A DNA stretch of 7,718 nt from UMGS1474 sp050946775 (GTDB taxonomy: Bacteria > Bacillota > Clostridia > Oscillospirales > Acutalibacteraceae). The stretch is from the NCBI GenBank assembly GCA_050946775.1, contig JBMNVL010000089.1:1-7718 (forward strand). The letters are read 5' to 3'. The position numbers were made by a program, and so were the translations under genes. Of the stretch, positions 1 through 5,901 are shown one piece after another (positions within the stretch are counted from its first letter, which is position 1; each line of letters opens with the position of its first letter). The notes beneath the pieces are model-generated. The model saw only the letters and a list, made by a program, of their open reading frames with translations, searched no databases and was not told the DNA's origin.

Positions 1-77
1 TCGACGGGCAAAGCGGCGTCACCGCCGCCGACGCCCTGATGATCCTGCAGGCCGCGACCGGCAAGATCCGGCTGTGA
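1..77 (+). CDS. C-terminal end of a dockerin-bearing secreted protein (5'-truncated)
   Basis: Only the last 24 codons are visible; the reading frame begins at base 3 and ends with TGA at 75-77. They encode the second half of a type I dockerin: an EF-hand-like loop followed by AADALMILQAATGKI and a short RL tail. This helix is nearly identical to the second dockerin repeat of the two other dockerin proteins in the window. Dockerins are small calcium-folded modules that bind cohesin domains of scaffoldins or cell-surface anchors, so the missing part is probably an exported carbohydrate-active enzyme or binding protein. In the visible loop the usual Asp/Asn/Ser at position 5 is Gln, so calcium binding may be weakened. 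The stop codon overlaps the ATG of the following Nudix gene by one base, suggesting co-transcription. The catalytic identity of the protein cannot be seen. Confidence 0.8.
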   Translation, partial: DGQSGVTAADALMILQAATGKIRL

Positions 78-478
78 TGGAGGGGCGAAAACTGACGGCG
101 GTATCGGCGGCGCTGATTTTTGAAAACGGCCGGTTTCTGATCGGCCGGCGCCCGGCCAACAAATCCAACGCTCTGCTTTGGGAGTTCATCGGCGGCAAGG
201 CCGAGCCGGGCGAAACGGGAGAACAGGCGCTGATCCGGGAGTGCCAAGAGGAGATCGGCGTGACCCTGTCGGTGGGCGAGCCCTATATGCAGGTGGTCCA
301 CGCCTATCCCGATATCACCGTGCGGCTGACGCTTTATCACGCCGCCATTGTGGACGGTACGCCCCAGCGGCTGGAACACGCCGAGCTGCGGTGGATCACT
401 CCCGGGGAGATCCCACGCTACACCTTTTGCCCGGCCGACCGGGCGATCCTCGACAAGATCCGGCAGGATTACGCGTAA
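77..478 (+). CDS. MutT-type Nudix hydrolase (probable 8-oxo-dGTP or nucleoside triphosphate diphosphatase)
   Basis: This is a 133-residue cytoplasmic protein, normal length for the MutT branch of the Nudix family, which cleaves (oxidised) nucleoside triphosphates to monophosphate and pyrophosphate. The full Nudix box GX5EX7REUXEEXGU is present at residues 40-62 (GGKAEPGE..., then RECQEEIGV), with E55, E58 and E59 as the expected Mg2+ ligands. The usual bulky hydrophobic at the U after RE is Cys56. The preceding WEFIGGK resembles the MutT signature WEFPGGK, and the EHAELRWITPGE segment near residues 100-111 matches the usual C-terminal region. ATG at 77 overlaps the upstream stop (TGATG). A GTG at 74 is an alternative start one codon earlier. 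No convincing Shine-Dalgarno precedes either, which fits translational coupling to the dockerin gene. A terminator lies 4 bases after the stop. The exact substrate (8-oxo-dGTP, dCTP or other) is not resolvable. Confidence 0.9.
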   Translation: MEGRKLTAVSAALIFENGRFLIGRRPANKSNALLWEFIGGKAEPGETGEQALIRECQEEIGVTLSVGEPYMQVVHAYPDITVRLTLYHAAIVDGTPQRLEHAELRWITPGEIPRYTFCPADRAILDKIRQDYA

Positions 479-482
479 CAAA

Positions 483-520
483 AAAACCGCCGTTCGTGAG
501 TACTCACGAACGGCGGTTTT
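483..520. terminator. Bidirectional rho-independent terminator between convergent genes
   Basis: This is a perfect 38-bp palindrome centred between 501 and 502. Its arms read AAAACCGCCGTTCGTGAGT and its exact complement. On the plus strand the stem ends in 4 T (517-520), serving the MutT-like gene. On the minus strand it ends in 6 T (complement of 481-486), serving the GH2 gene, whose stop lies 6 bases away. The GC-rich core CCGCCGTTCGTG is identical to the stem of the terminator at 5809-5838. Confidence 0.92.
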
Positions 521-526
521 GCGTCG

Positions 527-3500
527 TTACAGGGTGATTTTGCCGGTTGCCGCCTGCAAAATCATCAGCGCGTCGGCAGCCGATACGCCGGGGGCATCGT
601 CCACGTCGGCGGCCGCTTCCTGCGCGGCGGTCAGGGCAATCTTGCCGGTGGCGGCCTGCAGCGCCAGCAGGGCGTCGGCGGCGCTCACCGTCTTGTCGCC
701 GTCGACGTCGCCCTTGATCGCCGCCGCGTGGGGCGCCGGGGTGTCGATGGCGGCCGGGACGATATTGAAGCCCTCCACCGACAGGGCGGTTTGACCGCCG
801 TTCAGATACTTGTCGGCGAATTCCAGGGTGACGGTCTTGCTCTCGCCGGGCATCAGGGAGAAGTAGTTGTCCTCATAGTAGACCGGCAGCACCTGTTCGC
901 CCCGGTCGTTTTGGGTCTTCAGCCGGATCAGCAGCGCCGGGGTGTCGCTGTCGTTGCGCACCGAAACGATGTAAAGACGGCTGTCTCCGTCGGCGACGGC
1001 GTCGGTCACCTCGGTCGTCAGCGTCACGGCGGCCAAATCGTCCAGCGCCCGGTACTCCATCGGCCGCAAGCGGTTGCTCCAGTAGAAATCCTCCGCCAGC
1101 TGCCGGCCGCTTTCATCTCTCACGGTGGTTTTGATAAACTGCACCGGGGTCGTGCCGGCGTAGACCGGCACGTGCATCAGCTCCACAACGGAACTCGCCG
1201 CGATATCGTTGACGCTGGTCTTCTCTTCGATCAATTGACCCTGCAGATCATAGATCGCCAGCGTGGTGGTCAGCTTTTTCAGATCCTGACCGGTGGCGTT
1301 GGACAGCACGACGCGGTTGGTGGCGGCGTTATAGATGGCGTTGACCGGCTGGTTGGCGGCCTTGGCGGCGAAATAGCCCGCGTTGGTGTCGTAGTAGTAG
1401 TCGTAGGACTGCCATACCATCGACGGCCAGGCCGATTGGCTCATCCACATCAGCAGACCGTTGCCTTCGTTGGCGTAAAGCGCCTCGAACATGGCCTTGT
1501 GCGACTCGTAGTTGATCATCTGCGCGTACCGCACGAAGGTCGCCAGGCCGAGCGCCTCGTCCTCGACGTCAACGCCGTAGCTGTTTTTCAGATACTGGTT
1601 GTAAAACTCCACTCCCTGCGCGCCGTAGCGGCAGTAGTCGTGCAGACCCCACACGTCGTCGATGGGCCAGGCGTGATCGGCGGTGAGCATTTTCATCATG
1701 CTTTCGTAGGCGGGAATATTCGGCACGCCCCGTTCGCTTTGCAGCAGTTTATAGGTGTTGTTGAAATAAAACTGCGGATCCTTTACGCCGTAAGGGCCGA
1801 ATCCGCCCACCAGATCCGCCGCGGAATGGGGGATATAGATGCGGGTGGAGTCCAGCTCTTCGGTCAACGCGGCCAAAGCGGTGTTCAGCGTGGCGGGAGG
1901 ATACCCCTCGTTGCGCCCGCAGTACAACACCACCGCCGGATGAACCCGGTTGCGGGACACCTTGTCCCGGGCGTTGCGGATAAACATCGCCTCGTCGTTG
2001 GGCTCCAGGCCGTCGCCGGGATTGGCCAGCCAGAAGTCGTCCCACACCAGGATGCCGTATTTGTCGCAGGCGGCGTAAAAGGCGGGATGGTTGGTCATCC
2101 CCACCCAGTTGCGGATCATGTTGAAGTTGGCCTCTTTGTGCAGCCGCAGCTTGATATCGTAATCCTCCGGCGCAGCGGCCAGATCGGCGTCGTCCATTCC
2201 CCAGTTGCCGCCCCGGCAGATGATGCGGGTGCCGTTGCAGTAGACGGTCATGGGATGGTAGACGTTGGATTTGTTGGGATCGGAGCTGGACGCGATGTAT
2301 TCGTCACCGATCTCATAGGTGAACTCCCGAACGCCGAAGGAGAACGTTTTTTCATCCGACATCCGCCCGCCGTCGTGAAGCTGCAGGGTACAGGTGTACA
2401 GGAACTGCTCGCCGTAGGTGTTGGGCCACCACAGCCGGGGATCGTCCAGCGTCAGCGTCGCCACCGTCACGTTTTCCAGCCGGGTGCGCGCCGGGATGGT
2501 GATCGGATCGCCGGCAAAGGTCAGCCCGCCCGGGTTGATGCTGCCGCTGACCGTGACGGTCATGGGCCGGTCGGTGGGGTTGTGCAGATCGGTCTTCACC
2601 GTCAGGTCGGCTTTGGAGAAGTCGCCCGATTCCACGTCGAGATCGGTGATCACCCAGGGATCGCGCAGCGTCGCGTTCCCCGAATAGGTCAGATAGACGT
2701 CCTCGTAAATGCCGATGCACCGCCCGCGAATGGTGGGTACCCAGTCCCAGCCGACGCTGGCGTGGATGGTGGGCGCGTCCGCGCCCAGCTTGCCGCCGTT
2801 GGGACCGACGTTGTCGTAGGTCTGCTCGGTCACCGTGCCGGGGGTGTCATTGCGGTGGATCAGCACCGCCAGATGGTTTTCCTCCCCAAAGCGAACGCGA
2901 TCGGTCACGTCAAACTCGCCGCGGATGAACGCGCCCTGGATATCGCCCAAAAACGCGCCGTTGAGATAGACGTCGGCCTTCCAGTTGATGGCGTCGAAGT
3001 GGAGCGTCACCCGCTGTCCGGCCTGATCCGCCGGTACGGTAAACGCCCGCCGGTACCAGAAATCCTCCCAGAAATAGGCGTCGGATTGCTGCAGCTGGTT
3101 GTCCGCGATCCGCGCGTCGGGAACGGCGCCGGCTTTCACGTAGGAGGTCAGCACGGTGCCCGGCACCACCGCCGGCAGCCAGTCGGCGTCGTCGGCGTCG
3201 GAGGTGGAAAGGGCCTCGCCCGCTTGCTCCACCTGCGGCGCGCGCTGCAGCGCCCATTGGCCGCCGCTTAAATCCTGCCGGGCGTTTTCCACCCGGTCGG
3301 GCGCAGCGGGAATGGTATAGGCCACGTCGTTCGTGCCGTACACCTCCAGTTCGGTCAGCGCGTAGGTGGGCGCCGCCGTTTCGTGGCAAAGAAGCCGCAC
3401 GTACCGCGCCGTGGCGGTGGGGAAGGAAAGGGTCTCCACGCCGCCCTTGCCGTCGTTTTGGGTGTATACCGTCGCCCAGGTGCGGGCATCGTCGGAGATC

Positions 3501-4285
3501 TGGATATCGTAGCCGGTGGCAAAGCCCGCCGTGTTCCAATACAGTTTGACGGTGTCAAACCGGCTTTCCCCGCCCAGATCGACGTAGAGCCACTGATCGC
3601 CGGCTTCTTTGGAACGCCACAGGCTGATAAACTCGCCGGCTTGGGGCTGCTCGTGCCGCAAAAGGGTTTTGCCGTCGGCGCCCAGCAGATCCCATTCCGC
3701 CAACTGGCACAGCGGCTCGCCGTGGTTTTGCTCTACCGACAGCCGGTAATAGCGATAGGCCGCCGGCGCGGCGATGGTATAGGTTTTTTGCTGCTTGCGG
3801 GAGGAAAAGGTCTGCCCGGTTTGCCGGTCCAGTTCCACAAATTGCTTGCCGTCCGCCGAACCCTCGACCACCCAGTCCATCGGATCGCGTCCCGACGCGT
3901 CGGCGGCGGAGGTTATGGTGTACGAAACGGCGGCAAACGCCTCGTCGCCCGGAAAGGCCACCTGCAGCCAGCCGGTGGGCTGACGGGTCAGCCATTTGGT
4001 GGCGGGATCGCTGTCAAACGCCTTGTCCGGTTCTTCTCCGGCGGGATTGTCGCCGTCCCGGTCGGCCGCTTCCACCGCCCAGATATCCAGCGAGGAAAAC
4101 AGCCCGTCGGTCGCCAGGTGGGCCGTCAGATCGTAATCGAAGGCCGACGAGTGATACGCCGCCCGGCGGTAAGCGAGATTGCGCGCCGTCTCACCGGTAT
4201 CCTCCGGCAAGGCGATCGCTGTGCCGCTGATCGTCAGCGCGGCGGCGGTCAGCCACGCGACGCTTTTTTTCCATGAAAAAGTCAT
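527..4285 (-). CDS. Secreted glycoside hydrolase family 2 enzyme with discoidin/CBM32-like domains and C-terminal dockerin
   Basis: This 1252-residue exported enzyme belongs to the GH2 clan-A retaining glycosidases. Visible order: signal peptide 1-25 (FSWKKSVAWLTAAALTISGTA); discoidin/F5-8C-like sequence 36-318, apparently one domain (36-66 plus 220-318) interrupted by another (about 86-202); GH2 sugar-binding domain 340-480; beta-sandwich 540-655; TIM barrel 675-970; C-terminal beta-sandwich about 980-1180; dockerin 1192-1252. The probable acid/base is E793 in LYCGRNEG and the probable nucleophile is E851 in SERGVPNIPAYES. Both blocks, with VWDDFWLANPGDG, resemble the exo-beta-glucosaminidase/beta-mannosidase-like branch more than LacZ, but the substrate is uncertain. 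Dockerin loop 1 has Asp at 1193, 1195, 1197 and 1204; loop 2 has Ala at position 5. The start at 4285 is chosen over an in-frame ATG at 4369 because it has a strong Shine-Dalgarno and begins directly with the signal peptide. The gene is divergent from the next dockerin gene and probably shares regulation with it. Confidence 0.92.
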   Translation of the reverse strand: MTFSWKKSVAWLTAAALTISGTAIALPEDTGETARNLAYRRAAYHSSAFDYDLTAHLATDGLFSSLDIWAVEAADRDGDNPAGEEPDKAFDSDPATKWLTRQPTGWLQVAFPGDEAFAAVSYTITSAADASGRDPMDWVVEGSADGKQFVELDRQTGQTFSSRKQQKTYTIAAPAAYRYYRLSVEQNHGEPLCQLAEWDLLGADGKTLLRHEQPQAGEFISLWRSKEAGDQWLYVDLGGESRFDTVKLYWNTAGFATGYDIQISDDARTWATVYTQNDGKGGVETLSFPTATARYVRLLCHETAAPTYALTELEVYGTNDVAYTIPAAPDRVENARQDLSGGQWALQRAPQVEQAGEALSTSDADDADWLPAVVPGTVLTSYVKAGAVPDARIADNQLQQSDAYFWEDFWYRRAFTVPADQAGQRVTLHFDAINWKADVYLNGAFLGDIQGAFIRGEFDVTDRVRFGEENHLAVLIHRNDTPGTVTEQTYDNVGPNGGKLGADAPTIHASVGWDWVPTIRGRCIGIYEDVYLTYSGNATLRDPWVITDLDVESGDFSKADLTVKTDLHNPTDRPMTVTVSGSINPGGLTFAGDPITIPARTRLENVTVATLTLDDPRLWWPNTYGEQFLYTCTLQLHDGGRMSDEKTFSFGVREFTYEIGDEYIASSSDPNKSNVYHPMTVYCNGTRIICRGGNWGMDDADLAAAPEDYDIKLRLHKEANFNMIRNWVGMTNHPAFYAACDKYGILVWDDFWLANPGDGLEPNDEAMFIRNARDKVSRNRVHPAVVLYCGRNEGYPPATLNTALAALTEELDSTRIYIPHSAADLVGGFGPYGVKDPQFYFNNTYKLLQSERGVPNIPAYESMMKMLTADHAWPIDDVWGLHDYCRYGAQGVEFYNQYLKNSYGVDVEDEALGLATFVRYAQMINYESHKAMFEALYANEGNGLLMWMSQSAWPSMVWQSYDYYYDTNAGYFAAKAANQPVNAIYNAATNRVVLSNATGQDLKKLTTTLAIYDLQGQLIEEKTSVNDIAASSVVELMHVPVYAGTTPVQFIKTTVRDESGRQLAEDFYWSNRLRPMEYRALDDLAAVTLTTEVTDAVADGDSRLYIVSVRNDSDTPALLIRLKTQNDRGEQVLPVYYEDNYFSLMPGESKTVTLEFADKYLNGGQTALSVEGFNIVPAAIDTPAPHAAAIKGDVDGDKTVSAADALLALQAATGKIALTAAQEAAADVDDAPGVSAADALMILQAATGKITL

Positions 4286-4290
4286 CTTTT

Positions 4291-4297
4291 TCACCTC
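4291..4297 (-). promoter_or_regulatory. Ribosome binding site of the GH2 gene
   Basis: The minus strand reads GAGGTGA here, 5 bases before the ATG at 4285. It decides the start: the longer in-frame ATG at 4369 would place 28 non-signal-like residues ahead of a clear signal peptide. Confidence 0.85.
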
Positions 4298-4327
4298 AGT
4301 GTTTTTTTGGTGGATTGGGACACCTTC

Positions 4328-4333
4328 ATTATA
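4328..4333 (-). promoter_or_regulatory. Probable -10 element of the GH2 promoter
   Basis: The minus strand reads a perfect TATAAT, about 42 bases before the GH2 start codon, predicting a leader of roughly 35 nucleotides. No acceptable -35 hexamer is found at 16-19 bp spacing (CAGTAT at 17 bp) and there is no TGn extension, so this promoter may need an activator. The call rests on the -10 match and its position. Confidence 0.55.
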
Positions 4334-4375
4334 AGGGACAACCGCGGGGAATACTGGCCATTTTCGCAAAAGAAT

Positions 4376-4400
4376 CGGACAAAATCACACAGATTTTCCG
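4376..4400. promoter_or_regulatory. Inverted repeat in the divergent intergenic region (candidate operator)
   Basis: AAAATC (4381-4386) and GATTTT (4392-4397) form exact 6-bp arms around a 5-bp spacer. They are flanked by CGG (4376-4378) and CCG (4398-4400), with a 2-base bulge on the left arm. It lies between the two divergent promoters, 6 bases upstream of the rightward -35 element. Size and position fit a dimeric regulator site that could control both dockerin genes. No U tract follows, so it is not a terminator. No regulator gene is in view. Confidence 0.4.
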
Positions 4401-4406
4401 GTTCGC

Positions 4407-4435
4407 TTGACTTTTTTTGGTCAATATGGAATACT
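4407..4435 (+). promoter_or_regulatory. Promoter of the discoidin/FIVAR/dockerin gene
   Basis: A TTGACT -35 box (4407-4412, 5 of 6 to consensus) is followed after 17 bp by AATACT (4430-4435, 4 of 6), about 31 bases before the start codon. TTGAC (4407-4411) and GTCAA (4420-4424) also form a dyad with an 8-base spacer across the -35 region, a possible repressor site. Confidence 0.55.
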
Positions 4436-4454
4436 GAACTCGTTGGGACAGAAA

Positions 4455-4460
4455 AGGAGA
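4455..4460 (+). promoter_or_regulatory. Ribosome binding site of the discoidin/FIVAR/dockerin gene
   Basis: AGGAGA lies 6 bases before the ATG at 4467. It supports this start over an in-frame ATG at 4425-4427 and a longer reading frame from TTG at 4407, which would run through the promoter and precede the signal peptide with 20 unlikely residues. Confidence 0.8.
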
Positions 4461-4466
4461 ATCGGT

Positions 4467-5798
4467 ATGAAACGATGGAAAAAATGGCTGGCCGTATGGC
4501 TGACAGCCGTGCTGCTGACCGGCGCCGCGCCCTTTGCGACGGCGGTCGAGGAGAATTTGGCGCTGGGATGCGCCGTTACCGCGTCCTCCTACGACGAGGA
4601 TCATATTCCCGAACACGCGGTGGACGGCGATACCGCCACCCGGTGGGCGTCCAAAAGCGTGGACGATTCCTGGATCGCCATCGATCTGGGGGAAAGCTGC
4701 CGGGTCTCGTCGGTCACCCTGGTATGGGAAGCGGCGTACGCCGAGGGGTATAAGCTGCAGGTATCGTCCGACGGAGCGCAATGGACCGACGCGTACGAGA
4801 CCGATCAGGGCCACGGCGGCACCGAAACGGTGCCATTGACGGCCATGACCCGCTACCTGCGGATGAAGGGGATCGCCCGCACCGAGGTGGGCGGGGTAAA
4901 ATACGGCTATTCGCTGTATGAGATCCGCGTCGCCGGCGTGCGTCCCAAGGCGGACAAGAGCGATCTGACTGCGGCGCTTGACGAAGAAGTGCGGGAGGAG
5001 CTGTATACCCCGGATTCGCTGGCGGTCTATCACGCCGCTGCCCAAGCGGCGCGGGCGGTGGAGGAAAACATTGACGCCACCCCCGAGGAAGTGGCCGCGG
5101 CTCTGGGCGAGCTTCTCGACGCGCGGGCAGGGCTGACCTACCGGGAGCTGGGCGAGTTGATCGGCCGTTTTGGCGGCAAAACGGTCACCGCCAGCCATTC
5201 GGCGCTGGATATCGGCTCGCTGCGCGCCGACGCGCCGATCGACCTGTACGGCCGGGATCTGACCCAGGTGTATCTGCTGTTTACCGTGTCGTTGACCAAC
5301 CCCTCCGGCCGGCCGGACAAGGAGATCTTCAACACCGGGATGATCCGGCTGCAGGACGGCCATGGCGGCGAATTCGTTTTCAACGTTTACAGCATGGCTT
5401 TCGGCTTCCACGCGGGGGACAACGTGCTGTATTTTCCGCTGGTGGACGTGGCCAAGGGCTACGGCCGTCCCGAAAAGGACGCGTTTGACTGGCGCGACTG
5501 GCAGACCTTCCGGATGTATCTCGACAGCATGGGCGGGGAAGAAGGCCCCTTTACCATGACCATCAGCGATATCGCCGTGTGGGACGTGTCCGCCTCGTCC
5601 GTTTTGCCGGGCGACGTGGACGAAAGCGGCGAGGTGACCGCGGCTGACGCCCTGATGGCGCTGCAGGCCGCGACCGGCAAAATCGCGCTGGCCGACGCCC
5701 GGACCGCGGCCGCCGACGTGGACGGTGTCCCCGGTGTGTCGGCCGCCGACGCACTGATGATCCTGCAGGCCGCCACAGGCAAGATCGTATTGGAATAA
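4467..5798 (+). CDS. Secreted discoidin (F5/8 type C) - FIVAR-like - unknown beta domain - dockerin protein
   Basis: This 443-residue exported protein has no recognisable catalytic domain. Order: signal peptide 1-26 (MKRWKKWLAVWLTAVLLTGA then APFATA); discoidin/CBM32-like domain about 28-158, with NLALGCAVTASS, HAVDGDTATRW, WIAIDLGE and a closing YSLYEIRVAG; an alpha-helical FIVAR-like module about 162-223 (YTPDSLAVYHAAAQAARAV); a beta-rich domain about 227-375 that I do not recognise; and a dockerin 382-443. Dockerin loop 1 (D383, D385, S387, D394) looks calcium-competent. Loop 2 has Val421 at position 5, where an Asp/Asn/Ser is normal. The likely role is glycan binding or structural support within a dockerin-cohesin assembly outside the cell, possibly helping the divergent GH2 enzyme. 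The closing FRMYLDSM....FTMTISDIAVWD resembles the last strands of carbohydrate-binding jelly rolls, so a new CBM-like module is possible; catalytic activity cannot be excluded. The stop is 10 bases before a terminator. Confidence 0.88.
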   Translation: MKRWKKWLAVWLTAVLLTGAAPFATAVEENLALGCAVTASSYDEDHIPEHAVDGDTATRWASKSVDDSWIAIDLGESCRVSSVTLVWEAAYAEGYKLQVSSDGAQWTDAYETDQGHGGTETVPLTAMTRYLRMKGIARTEVGGVKYGYSLYEIRVAGVRPKADKSDLTAALDEEVREELYTPDSLAVYHAAAQAARAVEENIDATPEEVAAALGELLDARAGLTYRELGELIGRFGGKTVTASHSALDIGSLRADAPIDLYGRDLTQVYLLFTVSLTNPSGRPDKEIFNTGMIRLQDGHGGEFVFNVYSMAFGFHAGDNVLYFPLVDVAKGYGRPEKDAFDWRDWQTFRMYLDSMGGEEGPFTMTISDIAVWDVSASSVLPGDVDESGEVTAADALMALQAATGKIALADARTAAADVDGVPGVSAADALMILQAATGKIVLE

Positions 5799-5808
5799 CC
5801 CAAACGCT

Positions 5809-5847
5809 CCGCCGTTCGTGATCGCACACGAACGGCGGTTGTTTTTT
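5809..5847 (+). terminator. Rho-independent terminator of the discoidin/FIVAR/dockerin gene
   Basis: A 12-bp perfect stem CCGCCGTTCGTG (5809-5820) pairs with 5827-5838 around a 6-base loop (ATCGCA) and is followed by TTGTTTTTT (5839-5847). The stem sequence is the same as in the terminator at 483-520, while loops and flanks differ. The right arm and T tract run into the promoter region of the downstream polymerase gene. Confidence 0.92.
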
Positions 5848-5866
5848 GCCGAAGATGTGGTATACT
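5839..5866 (+). promoter_or_regulatory. Promoter of the Y-family polymerase gene, extended -10 type
   Basis: TGGTATACT (5858-5866) is an extended -10 with TATACT (5861-5866, 5 of 6). A weak -35, TTGTTT (5839-5844), lies 16 bp upstream inside the preceding terminator's T tract. CGAAC-N4-GTT at 5829-5840, in the terminator's right arm, resembles the Gram-positive LexA box (CGAACN4GTTCG, 8 of 10 positions to 5842) at the edge of the -35 region. SOS control is therefore possible but unproven. Confidence 0.55.
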
Positions 5867-5885
5867 GGTAGTGACAAATCCATCG

Positions 5886-5896
5886 AAAGGCGGTGA
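5886..5896 (+). promoter_or_regulatory. Strong Shine-Dalgarno that selects a TTG start for the polymerase
   Basis: AAAGGCGGTGA matches the extended Shine-Dalgarno AAAGGAGGTGA at 10 of 11 positions and ends 5 bases before TTG at 5902. The upstream in-frame GTG at 5893 lies inside this element, so it is an unlikely start. Confidence 0.75.
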
Positions 5897-5901
5897 CGCG
5901 C

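Noticed and set aside
505..518. CGAAC-N4-GTT LexA-like match in the first terminator
   Set aside because: It is a by-product of the shared terminator stem between convergent gene ends, where a repressor site would have no promoter to act on.
728..3271. An 847-codon open frame on the plus strand opposite the GH2 gene
   Set aside because: Its translation is rich in V, G, Q, H and R without recognisable motifs and lies wholly antisense to a gene with clear catalytic motifs. Long antisense frames are expected in GC-rich genes with strong codon bias.
4286..4369. A 28-residue N-terminal extension of the GH2 protein starting at the ATG at 4369
   Set aside because: It would put a non-hydrophobic segment before the signal peptide and place the TATAAT element inside the coding region; the ATG at 4285 has a proper Shine-Dalgarno.
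4329..5411. A 360-codon minus-strand open frame covering the divergent promoter and the discoidin gene
   Set aside because: It is antisense to a gene with signal peptide and domain evidence and has no recognisable protein motif or good ribosome site.
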